NCBI RefSeq assembly: GCF_022171985.1
Contig: NZ_JAJVHF010000005.1
Span: forward strand, 1 to 64,000
DNA length: 64,000 nt
Source of the DNA: Huaxiibacter chinensis
GTDB taxonomy: Bacteria > Pseudomonadota > Gammaproteobacteria > Enterobacterales > Enterobacteriaceae
Direction: 5' to 3'
Positions 20,198 to 30,414 of this stretch are shown piece by piece (the stretch's first letter is position 1; the number at the start of each line of letters is the position of its first letter). The position numbers and the translations under genes were made by a program. The notes below the pieces were generated by a model. It was given only the letters and a program-made list of their open reading frames with translations. It was not told where the DNA came from and did not search any database.

Positions 20198-23100
20198 ATG
20201 AATAAACAATACCAGCGCGTTTTGGTTACTACCCCCAATCCTTTACTACGGCTTGTCAGCCTTGGTCTTGTCGCCTTCATCTTTACACTTTTCTCGCTTG
20301 AATTGACTCGATTAGGAACCTTACTGGCACCGTTATGGTTCCCGACCTCCATCATGATGGTGGCTTTTTACCGCCATGCAGGGAAAATGTGGCCCGGCAT
20401 TGCGCTGGCCTGCTCCTTCGGCAACGTGTTCGCCTCGTGGCTGCTGTTTTCATGGGAAACCATTAGCGTCACCTACACCGCCATCAACGTCATTGAAGCC
20501 TGCATTGGCGCGCTCTTACTGCGAAAACTGCTCCCCCGCTACAACCCGCTCCAGAATCTGACCGACTGGGCCCGGCTCGCCGTTGGCAGTGCCATCATCC
20601 CGCCGCTCCTGGGCGGGATACTGGTGCATTATCTTGTGCCGAGCAGCGAACCCCTGCGTGACTTTGTGGTGTGGGTCCTTTCAGAGTCTATCGGTGCACT
20701 GGCGCTGGTGCCGTTAGGGCTACTCTTTAAGCCCCACTATTTATTGCGTCACCGCGATCCAAAACTCCTGCTGGAGACGCTCTTAACCCTGGCGGTCACC
20801 CTGGTGCTTTGCTGGCTGGCGATCAACTGGCTGCCTTGGCCCTTTACCTGCATCATCGTACTTCTGATGTGGAGCGCCGTAAGGCTGCCGCGCATGGAAG
20901 CATTCCTCGTCTTCCTGGTCACGGTGATGATGGTATCTCTGATGATAGCCACCCATCCCACGCCGCTCACCTCACAACATTCTGAGGCGATGTTTAACGC
21001 GCCGTGGCTGCCGTTTTTAATGATCCTGTTACCTGCCAACGTCATGACCATGGTGATGTATGCCTTCCGCGCTGAACGTAAGCACATCACCGAGAGCGAA
21101 GAGCGTTTTCGTAACGCGATGGAGTATTCCGCCATCGGCATGGCGCTGGTCAGCATTGAGGGCCAGTGGCTACAGGCTAACAAGGCGCTTTGCCAGTTTC
21201 TGGGTTACAACCAGGCTGAATTGCACTCTTTGACGTTCCAGCAGCTCACCTGGCCTGAAGATTTAAACAACGATCTGGAGTTTATGGATCAACTGGTACG
21301 CGGCGATATCAACAGCTATTCACTGGAAAAACGCTACTACACGCGCAACGGAGAGGTTGTCTGGGCGCTGCTGGCCGTGTCGGTCGTGCGCCATGCCGAT
21401 GGTTCTCCGCTCTACTTTATTGCGCAAATTGAAGACATTAACGATCTCAAACAGACGGAATGGGTCAATAAACGCTTGATGGAGCGCATTACCCTGGCCA
21501 ACGAAGCGGGCGGGATTGGCATCTGGGAATGGGATCTGGAGCCTGACGTTATCAGCTGGGACAAACGCATGTTCGAGCTGTATGACGTCCCCTCCCATAT
21601 GAAGCCGACCTGGCAGCTATGGCACGACTGCGTGATCCCGGAAGACCGGACGCATGCCGAGCAGGTGCTGCGCGATGCCCTGAGCGCCCGTGTCCCGTTT
21701 AAGCTGGAATTTCGTATTCGCGTAAAAGAGGGCGTGCGGCATATCCGCTCCCTGGCGAACCGTGTGTTGAACAAGCATGGGGAAGTTGAACGCTTGCTGG
21801 GTATCAGCATGGATATGACCGAGGTCAAAGAGCTGAACGAAGCGCTCTACCAGGAAAAAGAACGTCTGCATATCACCCTCGACTCTATCGGCGAAGCGGT
21901 ACTGTGCACGGATGTGGACATGAACGTCACCTTTATGAACCCGGTCGCCGAGAAAATGAGCGGCTGGCTGCAGCAGGAAGCAATGGGGCAGCCTGTCCTC
22001 AAGGTGCTGCGTATCACCTTCAGCGAAAATGGCCCCCTGATGGAAAATATTCACAGCGGCGATATGTCGCGTTCTGATATTGATCAGGATGTGGTCCTTC
22101 ACTGCCGCACCGGCGGAACCTTTGATATTCATTACAGCATCACGCCGTTAAGCACCCTGGATGGGCAAAACATCGGTTCTGTTCTGGTGATCCAGGACGT
22201 GACGGAATCCCGCAAAATGCTGCGTCAGCTCAGCTACAGCGCCTCTCACGATGCCCTCACCCATCTGGCAAACCGCGTCAGTTTTGAAGGCCATCTGAAA
22301 CGTCTGTTGCTGAACGTGCAGGAGACGCATCAGCGGCATGCGCTGGTCTTTATCGATCTCGATCGCTTTAAAGCGGTCAACGACACCGCAGGCCACGCGG
22401 CGGGGGATGCCCTGCTGCGTGAACTGTCGTCGTTAATGTTAAGCATGTTACGTTCAAGCGACATCCTGGCGCGCCTTGGCGGGGATGAGTTTGGTTTATT
22501 GCTCCCCGATTGCAACATCGAAAGCTCACGCTACATTGCCGGAAGGATTATTCATGCCATTAACGAATACCACTTCATGTGGGAAGGACGACTGCACCGC
22601 ATCGGTGCCAGCGCGGGTATCACCCTGATTGATGATACTAACCACCAGTCCGCCGAAGTCATGTCGCAGGCGGATATCGCCTGTTATGCCTCTAAAAACA
22701 GTGGGCGCGGGGTGGTAACAGTCTATGAGCCGCAACAGGAGCGGATGCACAGCGCCCGCAGCATGATGTCCCTCGACGAGCAGTGGCACATGATTAAAGA
22801 CAATCATCTGCTGATGATTGCCCGCAGCGTGGCCTCCCCCCGAATTCCGGAAAGCAGCAATTTCTGGCTTATCTCCCTGCGGCTGTGGACCAGCCAGGGC
22901 GAGGTGCTCGAGGAACAGGCATTCCGTTCGGGCCTGTCGGAGCCTGACCTGCTGCACGCGCTGGACCGGCGTATCTTCCAGGAATTTTTCCGCGCTTATG
23001 CCGCGCAGGTGGCCGCAAAAGGCATGGGCGTGGCGCTACCGCTCTCAGCGGAAGGGCTTACCAGCGCGACGCTGGTGGACGAGCTGCTGGGGTTACTGGA

Positions 23101-23527
23101 GAAGAGCCCGCTGCCGGGGCGCTTGCTGCACCTGGTGATCCCGGTGGAGGCTGTGCTGCAACAGGAGGCCACGCTTCAGAGCGCCGTGCAGAAACTGCGT
23201 CATGCAGGCTGTCGTATCGTATTAAGCCAGGTGGGTCGCGAAATGAACGTCTTTAATCATTTGACGGCGCACATGGCGGATTACGTCCTGCTGGACCAGG
23301 AGTTGACCGCTAACGTCCACGGGAACCTGATGGATGAAATGATGGTGACCATCATTCAGGGGCATGCTCAGCGTCTGGGGATGAAAACCGTCGCAGGCCC
23401 ATGCCATCAACCACTGATGATGGACACCCTTTCCGGCATCGGAATCGATTATATTTACGGCGATACCATCTCAGAAGCCCAGCCGCTGGAGCTACTGCTT
23501 AACACCAGCTATTTCGCCATCAACTAA
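20198..23527 (+). CDS. dgcE: Diguanylate cyclase DgcE (MASE1-PAS-GGDEF)
   Basis: Large membrane-bound diguanylate cyclase (YegE) that makes c-di-GMP and in E. coli sits high in the curli/biofilm control pathway. The start at 20198 (MNKQYQRVLV) gives 1109 residues; eight upstream in-frame codons lack homology. An N-terminal MASE1 domain of about eight helices (residues about 20-300) is followed by three PAS/PAC modules, then a GGDEF domain. Its active-site GGDEF lies at residues 761-765, with an RSSD inhibitory site five residues before it, so cyclase activity and feedback control look intact. The C-terminal EAL-like region lacks an EAL motif. Its last 36 bases overlap alkA on the other strand. 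Confidence 0.95.
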   Translation: MNKQYQRVLVTTPNPLLRLVSLGLVAFIFTLFSLELTRLGTLLAPLWFPTSIMMVAFYRHAGKMWPGIALACSFGNVFASWLLFSWETISVTYTAINVIEACIGALLLRKLLPRYNPLQNLTDWARLAVGSAIIPPLLGGILVHYLVPSSEPLRDFVVWVLSESIGALALVPLGLLFKPHYLLRHRDPKLLLETLLTLAVTLVLCWLAINWLPWPFTCIIVLLMWSAVRLPRMEAFLVFLVTVMMVSLMIATHPTPLTSQHSEAMFNAPWLPFLMILLPANVMTMVMYAFRAERKHITESEERFRNAMEYSAIGMALVSIEGQWLQANKALCQFLGYNQAELHSLTFQQLTWPEDLNNDLEFMDQLVRGDINSYSLEKRYYTRNGEVVWALLAVSVVRHADGSPLYFIAQIEDINDLKQTEWVNKRLMERITLANEAGGIGIWEWDLEPDVISWDKRMFELYDVPSHMKPTWQLWHDCVIPEDRTHAEQVLRDALSARVPFKLEFRIRVKEGVRHIRSLANRVLNKHGEVERLLGISMDMTEVKELNEALYQEKERLHITLDSIGEAVLCTDVDMNVTFMNPVAEKMSGWLQQEAMGQPVLKVLRITFSENGPLMENIHSGDMSRSDIDQDVVLHCRTGGTFDIHYSITPLSTLDGQNIGSVLVIQDVTESRKMLRQLSYSASHDALTHLANRVSFEGHLKRLLLNVQETHQRHALVFIDLDRFKAVNDTAGHAAGDALLRELSSLMLSMLRSSDILARLGGDEFGLLLPDCNIESSRYIAGRIIHAINEYHFMWEGRLHRIGASAGITLIDDTNHQSAEVMSQADIACYASKNSGRGVVTVYEPQQERMHSARSMMSLDEQWHMIKDNHLLMIARSVASPRIPESSNFWLISLRLWTSQGEVLEEQAFRSGLSEPDLLHALDRRIFQEFFRAYAAQVAAKGMGVALPLSAEGLTSATLVDELLGLLEKSPLPGRLLHLVIPVEAVLQQEATLQSAVQKLRHAGCRIVLSQVGREMNVFNHLTAHMADYVLLDQELTANVHGNLMDEMMVTIIQGHAQRLGMKTVAGPCHQPLMMDTLSGIGIDYIYGDTISEAQPLELLLNTSYFAIN

Positions 23528-24364
23528 GGGCGACCAGTTTTCGGTGTACCAGATATGCAGCAATGCATAGGAGCGCCAGGGCTGCCAGCGTTCGGCATAA
23601 CGGCGGATTTGCGCTGGCGTCATGCCGGCAAAACGCTGTTTAATCAGATAATCATCCGGCAGAAAAACATCCTTAGCCTGCCAGCCGCGTAGCGCCAGAT
23701 AGTTGGCCGTCCAGCGCCCGATCCCGGGCCGTTGCTGGAGCGCCTTCATGCCCGCCTCAATATCCTCAGGCGGCGCCAGCGGGAAATCCCCCGCCACCAC
23801 CGACCGGGCCAGATAAATAAGTGATTCCGCGCGTTTAAGCGGCATACCCAGGGCTTTGAGCGCCAGCGGGTCGGCAGCCGCCAGCCGTTCAGGCGTGGGG
23901 AAGAGAAAATAGCCGGGATGCTCAGGGAGCGGTTCTCCGCATAACGCGACGACTTTCCCGGCAAGCTTTGCCGCCATCGCCACGCTCACCAGTTGCCCCA
24001 GAATCGCCCTTACCCCCTGCTCGTAGGCATTCATCGCGCCCGGCAAACGTAATCCCGGGCGCGCCGCGCCAAGCTCGCCAAGCGTACGGGCGATTTCCTG
24101 CGGATCGCAGGAGAGATCGAAAAGTCGCGCTATGGCCGACAAACAGGGCTCGGCGACAGGTACCAGCCCCTCGCTTAATGAAACCTGTAAGGTAGCTTGC
24201 GTCTCGTTCGGGGTGACGCGAAAGATCCCCTGATGTCCGAGGCAGGCGAAACTGCGCTCGTAACAGGTGCGGGTGACGGTTTCGATGCCCGCGACCTTAC
24301 GCGCGCCAAGAAATTCAAACATCCATTGCCAGTCATACGGCGGTTGCCAGTTCAGGGTATACAT
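23492..24364 (-). CDS. alkA: DNA-3-methyladenine glycosylase II
   Basis: Base-excision glycosylase removing alkylated purines and pyrimidines; in E. coli it is induced by Ada. The 290 residues exceed the E. coli 282 by a short C-terminal tail. The N-terminal AlkA domain MYTLNWQPPYDW is followed by the helix-hairpin-helix PGIGRWTANYLALRGW (about residues 213-228) and the catalytic aspartate region VFLPDDYLIKQRF (Asp 237/238). The tail overlaps dgcE tail-to-tail by 36 bases. No Ada box was searched for rigorously. Confidence 0.95.
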   Translation of the reverse strand: MYTLNWQPPYDWQWMFEFLGARKVAGIETVTRTCYERSFACLGHQGIFRVTPNETQATLQVSLSEGLVPVAEPCLSAIARLFDLSCDPQEIARTLGELGAARPGLRLPGAMNAYEQGVRAILGQLVSVAMAAKLAGKVVALCGEPLPEHPGYFLFPTPERLAAADPLALKALGMPLKRAESLIYLARSVVAGDFPLAPPEDIEAGMKALQQRPGIGRWTANYLALRGWQAKDVFLPDDYLIKQRFAGMTPAQIRRYAERWQPWRSYALLHIWYTENWSPLVDGEIAGVKQ

Positions 24365-24497
24365 TCACGCTCCTTACAATGTCCTTCACAGCATAAACCG
24401 ACTTTTGCCGATCTGCTTTGCTTTCATATTCCTGTTGTCGGCGGGCAGACATTTCGCTAAAGTCTCGCCCCTTCTCAACGGCATGGGGATTACGGCT

Positions 24498-25850
24498 GTG
24501 TTTATAGGTTTTGACTACGGTACGGCAAACTGTTCAGTTGCGGTGATGGATAACGATCAACCGCGACTGTTGAAAATGGAAAAAGAGAGCACCTTGCTGC
24601 CGTCGATGCTCTGTGCGCCGACGCGTGAAGCGGTGAGCGAATGGCTGTACCGCCATCATCAGGTTCCGGCGCCTGCCGGCGAAACTCAGGCGTTATTGCG
24701 TCGGGCCGTTAACTACAACCGCGACGAAGATATCGATGTCACGCCCACCAGCGTGCAGTTCGGTCTCGCCTCACTGGGCCAGTATATTGAGGACCCGGAA
24801 GAGGTCTACTTCGTTAAATCGCCAAAGTCCTTCCTCGGCGCCAGCGGACTGAAACCCCAGCAGGTCGCCCTGTTTGAAGATTTGGTCTGCGCCATGATGC
24901 TGCACATTCGTCTTCAGGCGCAGTCGCAGGTGCCGGAGGCCATTACCCAGGCCGTAATTGGTCGTCCTATTAACTTCCAGGGTCTGGGCGGAGACGACGC
25001 CAACCAGCAGGCGCAGGGCATTCTGGAGCGTGCTGCACACCGTGCGGGCTTCCAGGATGTGGTATTCCAGTACGAACCGGTCGCGGCAGGTCTGGACTTT
25101 GAAGCCACCCTGCGTGAAGAGAAACGGGTACTGGTGGTCGATATCGGCGGCGGGACCACGGACTGCTCGTTACTGCTGATGGGCCCACAATGGCATCACC
25201 GTCGCGATCGTGAAAATAGCCTGTTAGGCCACAGCGGCTGCCGCGTTGGTGGTAACGATCTGGATATCGCGCTGGCCTTCAAAAGCCTGATGCCGCTGCT
25301 CGGCATGGGCGGACAAACAGAAAAAGGCACCGCCCTGCCTATTCTGCCGTGGTGGAACGCCGTCGCCATTAACGACGTTCCGGCGCAGAGCGACTTTTAC
25401 AGCACGGCGAATGGCCGGTTCTTAAACGATCTGGTTCGCGACGCTCAGGACGGGGAAAAGGTGGCCTTGCTGCATAAACTCTGGCGTCAGCGCCTGAGCT
25501 ATCGCATGGTGCGCAGTGCAGAAGAGAGCAAAATTGCCCTTTCTCAGGTCGCGCAACATAACGTCGCTTTGCCCTTTATGAGTAACGACCTGGCGACGGC
25601 GATTTCGCAGCAAGGGCTGGAACTCGCCCTCACCCAACCGTTACAACGTATTCTTGAGCAGGTTCAGCTGGCGCTGGAAAACGGCAACGAAAAGCCCGAT
25701 GTTATCTATCTGACCGGGGGCAGCGCCCGTTCACCGTTAATCAAAAAAGCGCTGGCGGAACAACTGCCGGGTATTCCGATTGCCGGTGGCGATGATTTTG
25801 GCTCGGTGACCGCAGGTCTGGCTCGCTGGGCGAAAGTGATGTTTAGTTAA
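24498..25850 (+). CDS. yegD: Hsp70-like chaperone homologue YegD
   Basis: Hsp70-family ATPase-domain protein without the usual substrate-binding domain; its cellular role is not established. The GTG at 24498 is chosen because it follows GGGGAT at a proper distance and gives 450 residues starting VFIGFDYGTANCSVAVM, the E. coli form; an ATG at 24483 would add five residues but has a poor ribosome site. The phosphate-1 loop FDYGTANCSVAV, the VVDIGGGTTDCSLLLMG phosphate-2 motif and LTGGSARSPLIKKAL adenosine motif are visible. It diverges from alkA. Confidence 0.93.
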   Translation: MFIGFDYGTANCSVAVMDNDQPRLLKMEKESTLLPSMLCAPTREAVSEWLYRHHQVPAPAGETQALLRRAVNYNRDEDIDVTPTSVQFGLASLGQYIEDPEEVYFVKSPKSFLGASGLKPQQVALFEDLVCAMMLHIRLQAQSQVPEAITQAVIGRPINFQGLGGDDANQQAQGILERAAHRAGFQDVVFQYEPVAAGLDFEATLREEKRVLVVDIGGGTTDCSLLLMGPQWHHRRDRENSLLGHSGCRVGGNDLDIALAFKSLMPLLGMGGQTEKGTALPILPWWNAVAINDVPAQSDFYSTANGRFLNDLVRDAQDGEKVALLHKLWRQRLSYRMVRSAEESKIALSQVAQHNVALPFMSNDLATAISQQGLELALTQPLQRILEQVQLALENGNEKPDVIYLTGGSARSPLIKKALAEQLPGIPIAGGDDFGSVTAGLARWAKVMFS

Positions 25851-25859
25851 ATGACGAAG

Positions 25860-25880
25860 GCCGGGTATCGCTTACCCGGC
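25860..25880. repeat. REP-like palindrome after yegD
   Basis: GCCGGGTA and TACCCGGC are perfect 8-base arms around a 5-base loop, ten bases after the yegD stop. The sequence resembles enterobacterial REP units, which often end transcripts. No T-run follows, so it is a stabilising stem or weak terminator. Confidence 0.65.
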
Positions 25881-25982
25881 AACGCCATTTCTCATGCGCC
25901 GGGCATGGGCATTCGCCCTCCGGCTTTTCTTTTTCAGCGCGTTTCCCTCTGCCCATTCAGACAAATCCAGACAGTCTTCCAT

Positions 25983-26000
25983 ATTTCCTCCATTTTTCCG
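25983..26000 (+). promoter_or_regulatory. Candidate BaeR box upstream of mdtA
   Basis: The window reads ATTTCCTCCATTTTTCCG. Against the reported BaeR consensus TTTTTCTCCATDATTGGC, 12 of 18 positions agree, including the CTCCAT core. It lies 63 bases before the mdtA start, a suitable place for an activator of the mdtABCD-baeSR operon. The downstream half (TTGGC) is poorly matched, so this is a candidate only. Confidence 0.45.
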
Positions 26001-26062
26001 AAGCGTTGCCTGACTAAACTAGTATCATTCCCCGCAGTGTTTCAGGAAGAGAACGTATAACG

Positions 26063-27292
26063 ATGAAAGGCAGTAACAAATCCCGCTGGGCAATCGCCGC
26101 CGGTATCATTGTGGTCGCGCTTGCCGCCGCCTGGTACTGGCACAGCCACTCGTCGGCAAACGAGCCCTCAACGCAGCAACAGCGCACCGGCGGTGGTCGT
26201 CACGGTATGCGAAGCGGCCCGCTTGCGCCGGTCCAGGCCGCTACGGCGGTCAATAAATCCGTGCCGCGTTACCTTTCAGGTCTGGGCACGGTAACCGCAG
26301 CGAATACCGTTACCGTGCGGAGCCGCGTCGACGGACAGCTCATGGCCATCCACTTTAAAGAAGGCCAACAGGTGAAAGCGGGCGATCTGCTGGCGGAAAT
26401 CGATCCGAGCCAGTTCAACGTGGCGCTGGCGCAGGCGCAGGGGCAGCTGGCAAAAGATAAAGCCACCTACGCCAACGCCCAGCGCGACCTGGCCCGCTAT
26501 CAGCAGCTGGTAAAAACGAACCTCGTCTCGCGTCAGGAGCTTGATACCCAGCGTTCTCTGGTCAGCGAAACGCAGGGCACCATTAAAGCCGATGAAGCTG
26601 CCGTCGCCAGCGCACAGCTGCAGCTGGACTGGAGCCGCATCACCGCCCCCATCGACGGGCGCGTCGGATTGAAACAGGTCGACGTCGGTAATCAAATTTC
26701 CAGCGGCGATACCACGGGCATTGTGGTGTTAACGCAAACTCACCCTATCGATCTGGTGTTTACCCTGCCGGAAAGCGACATCGCCACCGTGGTGCAGGCG
26801 CAAAAAGCGGGCCAGACGCTGGCGGTTGAAGCCTGGGATCGCACCAATAAACATAAGCTCAGCGACGGCACGCTGTTGAGCCTGGACAATCAAATTGATG
26901 CGACCACCGGTACCATCAAGCTGAAAGCACGGTTTAATAATCAGGACGACGCCCTCTTCCCCAATCAGTTTGTGAATGCGCGCATGCTGGTCGCGACGCA
27001 AGAGAATGCGGTGGTGATCCCAACGGCGGCTCTGCAAATGGGTAACGAAGGGAACTTCGTCTGGGTGTTGAATAGCGACAATAAGGTGAGCAAGCATTTG
27101 GTTAAGCCCGGGATTCAGGATAGCCAGACGGTGGTGATCGCGGCCGGGCTGTCCGCCGGCGATCGCGTGGTGACCGACGGTATCGACCGCCTGACCGAAG
27201 GGGCAAAAGTCGAGGTCGTGGAAGCGCACAGCGAGGCTTCAACGGCGAAACCCGCGAAGCCTGAATCCACCCGTCAGGGAGCGAGCTCCTGA
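26063..27292 (+). CDS. mdtA: Efflux periplasmic adaptor MdtA
   Basis: RND membrane-fusion protein that links MdtB/MdtC in the inner membrane to an outer-membrane channel (TolC, encoded elsewhere); exports bile salts, novobiocin and similar compounds in E. coli. The 409 residues are slightly fewer than the E. coli 415. An N-terminal membrane anchor ([18 protein letters not shown], residues 9-26) is not followed by a lipobox. A lipoyl-like domain ([31 protein letters not shown]), alpha-hairpin, beta-barrel and a C-terminal membrane-proximal domain follow. Its stop overlaps mdtB as TGATG. Confidence 0.96.
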   Translation: MKGSNKSRWAIAAGIIVVALAAAWYWHSHSSANEPSTQQQRTGGGRHGMRSGPLAPVQAATAVNKSVPRYLSGLGTVTAANTVTVRSRVDGQLMAIHFKEGQQVKAGDLLAEIDPSQFNVALAQAQGQLAKDKATYANAQRDLARYQQLVKTNLVSRQELDTQRSLVSETQGTIKADEAAVASAQLQLDWSRITAPIDGRVGLKQVDVGNQISSGDTTGIVVLTQTHPIDLVFTLPESDIATVVQAQKAGQTLAVEAWDRTNKHKLSDGTLLSLDNQIDATTGTIKLKARFNNQDDALFPNQFVNARMLVATQENAVVIPTAALQMGNEGNFVWVLNSDNKVSKHLVKPGIQDSQTVVIAAGLSAGDRVVTDGIDRLTEGAKVEVVEAHSEASTAKPAKPESTRQGASS

Positions 27293-30200
27293 TGCAGGTG
27301 TTACCACCCAGCTCTACAGGCGGGCCATCACGCCTGTTTATTCTGCGCCCCGTTGCCACCACGCTGCTGATGGTGGCGATTTTGCTGGCGGGCATCATTG
27401 GCTACCGTTTTTTGCCGGTCTCCGCGCTGCCGGAGGTGGATTACCCCACCATTCAGGTCGTCACCTTATACCCTGGCGCCAGCCCGGACGTGGTGACGTC
27501 TGCAATTACGGCCCCGCTCGAACGCCAGTTCGGACAGATGTCGGGCTTGAAGCAGATGTCGTCCCAAAGCTCCGGCGGGGCGTCGGTGGTGACGTTGCAG
27601 TTCCAGATCGCCCTCTCGCTGGATGTGGCAGAACAGGAGGTGCAGGCCGCGATTAATGCCGCCACGAACCTGCTGCCGTCTGATTTACCTAACCCGCCCG
27701 TTTACAGCAAGGTCAACCCGGCCGATCCGCCGATCATGACGCTGGCCGTCACCTCCTCCGCCATGCCGATGACGCAGGTGGAAGATATGGTCGAAACGCG
27801 CGTGGCGCAAAAAATTTCCCAGGTCAACGGCGTCGGTCTGGTCACCCTTTCCGGCGGTCAGCGTCCGGCCGTGCGGGTGAAGCTCAACGCTCAGGCCATT
27901 GCCGCGCTGGGTTTAACCAGCGAGACCATCCGTACCGCCATTACCAGCGCTAACGTTAACTCGGCAAAAGGCTCACTGGATGGGCCAACCCGGGCGGTGA
28001 CGCTGTCGGCTAACGATCAGATGCAGTCCGCCGACGAGTATCGCCAGCTGATTGTCGCGTATCAGAACGGCGCGCCGATCCGTCTGGGCGACGTCGCCAC
28101 CGTGGAACAAGGCGCGGAAAACAGCTGGCTTGGCGCGTGGGCCAATAAAGAGCAGGCGATCGTCATGAACGTTCAACGCCAGCCTGGCGCCAACATCATC
28201 GACACCGCGGACAGCATTCGCGCCATGCTGCCGCAGCTCATTGAAAGCCTGCCTAAATCCGTCAATGTGAAGGTGCTTTCAGACCGCACCACCAACATCC
28301 GCGCCTCCGTCAGCGATACGCAGTCTGAGCTGATGCTGGCGATCGCGCTGGTGGTGATGATCATTTACGTCTTCCTGCGTAACGTCCCGGCGACCATTAT
28401 TCCCGCCGTTGCCGTGCCCCTGTCGCTGATTGGCACCTTTGCCGTGATGGTGTTTCTCGATTTCTCCATTAACAACCTGACGTTGATGGCGCTAACCATC
28501 GCCACCGGGTTTGTCGTGGATGACGCCATCGTGGTGATCGAAAACATCTCGCGCTATATCGAAAAAGGCGAAAAACCGCTCGCTGCGGCGCTTAAGGGCG
28601 CGGGCGAAATCGGTTTTACCATCATCTCGCTCACCTTTTCGCTGATTGCGGTGCTCATCCCATTGCTGTTCATGGGCGATATTGTCGGTCGTCTGTTCCG
28701 TGAGTTTGCGGTGACGCTGGCCGTCGCTATTCTCATTTCCGCCGTGGTGTCGCTGACGCTCACCCCAATGATGTGCGCGCGCATGTTAAGCGTTGAATCC
28801 TTGCGTAAGCAGAACCGTTTTTCTCGCGCCACCGAACGTATGTTCGAACGGGTGATCGCTGCCTATGGCCGAATGCTGACGAAAGTGCTTAACCATCCGT
28901 GGGCCACGCTTGGCGTCGCCCTCGGCACTCTGGCGCTTAGCGTCGTGCTGTGGATTTTCATCCCGAAGGGCTTCTTCCCGATTCAGGATAACGGCATTAT
29001 TCAGGGTACGTTGCAGGCACCGCAGTCCGTCTCCTTCGCCAGTATGGCCGAACGGCAGCAAACGGTGTCAGAAATTATCATGAAAGATCCAGCGGTGGAG
29101 AGCCTGACGTCGTTTGTGGGCGTGGACGGCACCAATCCCTCCCTCAACAGCGCTCGTCTGCAGATCAACCTCAAGCCGCTCGACGATCGTGATGACCGCG
29201 TGAACACCGTAATTGAGCGTCTGCAATCGGCTATCGCCAGGGTTCCGGGCGTCGAATTGTATCTGCAGCCGATTCAGGATTTAACCATTGATACGCAGGT
29301 CAGCCGCACGCAGTATCAGTTCACCCTGCAGGCCACCAGCCTCGACGCGCTCAGTACATGGGTGCCGCAGTTAGTGGACAAGCTGAAAACCCTGCCGCAG
29401 ATGACGGACGTCAGCAGCGACTGGCAGGATAAGGGACTGGCCGCCTGGATCAACGTCAACCGTGACGCCGCCAGCCGTCTGGGGATCACCATGGCGGATG
29501 TGGATAATGCCCTCTATAACGCCTTTGGGCAGCGCCTGATCTCCACGATTTACACCCAGGCTAACCAGTATCGGGTGGTGCTTGAGCACGACACCGAACG
29601 TACGCCGGGTCTGGCGGCGCTGGATTCGATCCGTCTTACCAGCAAGGACGGCGGTATCGTGCCGTTAAACGCCATTGCCCAGGTAGAGGAGCGTTTTACG
29701 CCGCTGTCGATAAATCATCTGGATCAGTTCCCGTCCACCACCATTTCGTTCAATGTCTCGGATAACCACTCGCTTGGCGAGGCGGTGGAGGCCATTCTCA
29801 ACGCGGAAAAAACGCTCAACTTCCCGACCGACATTCAGACGCAGTTCCAGGGCAGTACGCTGGCGTTCCAGGCCGCGCTGGGCAACACCATCTGGCTGAT
29901 TGTCGCGGCGGTGGTCGCCATGTATATCGTGCTGGGGGTCCTTTACGAGAGCTTTATCCATCCGATTACGATTCTCTCGACCCTGCCTACCGCGGGCGTA
30001 GGCGCGCTGCTGGCGTTGATGCTGGCAGGGAGCGAGCTGGACGTGATCGCCATCATCGGCATTATTTTGCTGATAGGTATCGTCAAGAAGAACGCCATCA
30101 TGATGATTGACTTTGCCCTGGCCGCGGAGCGCGAACAGGGGATGGCGCCGCGCGAGGCGATTTATCAGGCCTGTCTGCTGCGTTTTCGCCCGATTCTGAT

Positions 30201-30414
30201 GACCACTCTGGCCGCCCTGCTGGGCGCCCTGCCGCTGATGCTCAGTACCGGCGTCGGGGCTGAGCTACGTCGTCCGCTGGGGATTGGCATGGTCGGCGGG
30301 CTGATGGTGAGCCAGGTCTTAACGCTGTTTACCACCCCGGTTATCTATCTGCTGTTTGACAACCTGGCGCTGAGAATAAAAGCGCGTTTCCCAAAACGTG
30401 AAGAGGAGGCGTAA
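27292..30414 (+). CDS. mdtB: RND multidrug efflux subunit MdtB
   Basis: Inner-membrane proton-driven pump subunit that forms a heterotrimer with MdtC. The 1040 residues match E. coli. Twelve transmembrane helices surround two large periplasmic loops. Visible RND signatures are [18 protein letters not shown] near the start, the helix-4 proton-relay segment [23 protein letters not shown], and [22 protein letters not shown] near the end. The two adjacent Asp residues in helix 4 are intact. It abuts mdtC with no gap. Confidence 0.97.
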   Translation: MQVLPPSSTGGPSRLFILRPVATTLLMVAILLAGIIGYRFLPVSALPEVDYPTIQVVTLYPGASPDVVTSAITAPLERQFGQMSGLKQMSSQSSGGASVVTLQFQIALSLDVAEQEVQAAINAATNLLPSDLPNPPVYSKVNPADPPIMTLAVTSSAMPMTQVEDMVETRVAQKISQVNGVGLVTLSGGQRPAVRVKLNAQAIAALGLTSETIRTAITSANVNSAKGSLDGPTRAVTLSANDQMQSADEYRQLIVAYQNGAPIRLGDVATVEQGAENSWLGAWANKEQAIVMNVQRQPGANIIDTADSIRAMLPQLIESLPKSVNVKVLSDRTTNIRASVSDTQSELMLAIALVVMIIYVFLRNVPATIIPAVAVPLSLIGTFAVMVFLDFSINNLTLMALTIATGFVVDDAIVVIENISRYIEKGEKPLAAALKGAGEIGFTIISLTFSLIAVLIPLLFMGDIVGRLFREFAVTLAVAILISAVVSLTLTPMMCARMLSVESLRKQNRFSRATERMFERVIAAYGRMLTKVLNHPWATLGVALGTLALSVVLWIFIPKGFFPIQDNGIIQGTLQAPQSVSFASMAERQQTVSEIIMKDPAVESLTSFVGVDGTNPSLNSARLQINLKPLDDRDDRVNTVIERLQSAIARVPGVELYLQPIQDLTIDTQVSRTQYQFTLQATSLDALSTWVPQLVDKLKTLPQMTDVSSDWQDKGLAAWINVNRDAASRLGITMADVDNALYNAFGQRLISTIYTQANQYRVVLEHDTERTPGLAALDSIRLTSKDGGIVPLNAIAQVEERFTPLSINHLDQFPSTTISFNVSDNHSLGEAVEAILNAEKTLNFPTDIQTQFQGSTLAFQAALGNTIWLIVAAVVAMYIVLGVLYESFIHPITILSTLPTAGVGALLALMLAGSELDVIAIIGIILLIGIVKKNAIMMIDFALAAEREQGMAPREAIYQACLLRFRPILMTTLAALLGALPLMLSTGVGAELRRPLGIGMVGGLMVSQVLTLFTTPVIYLLFDNLALRIKARFPKREEEA

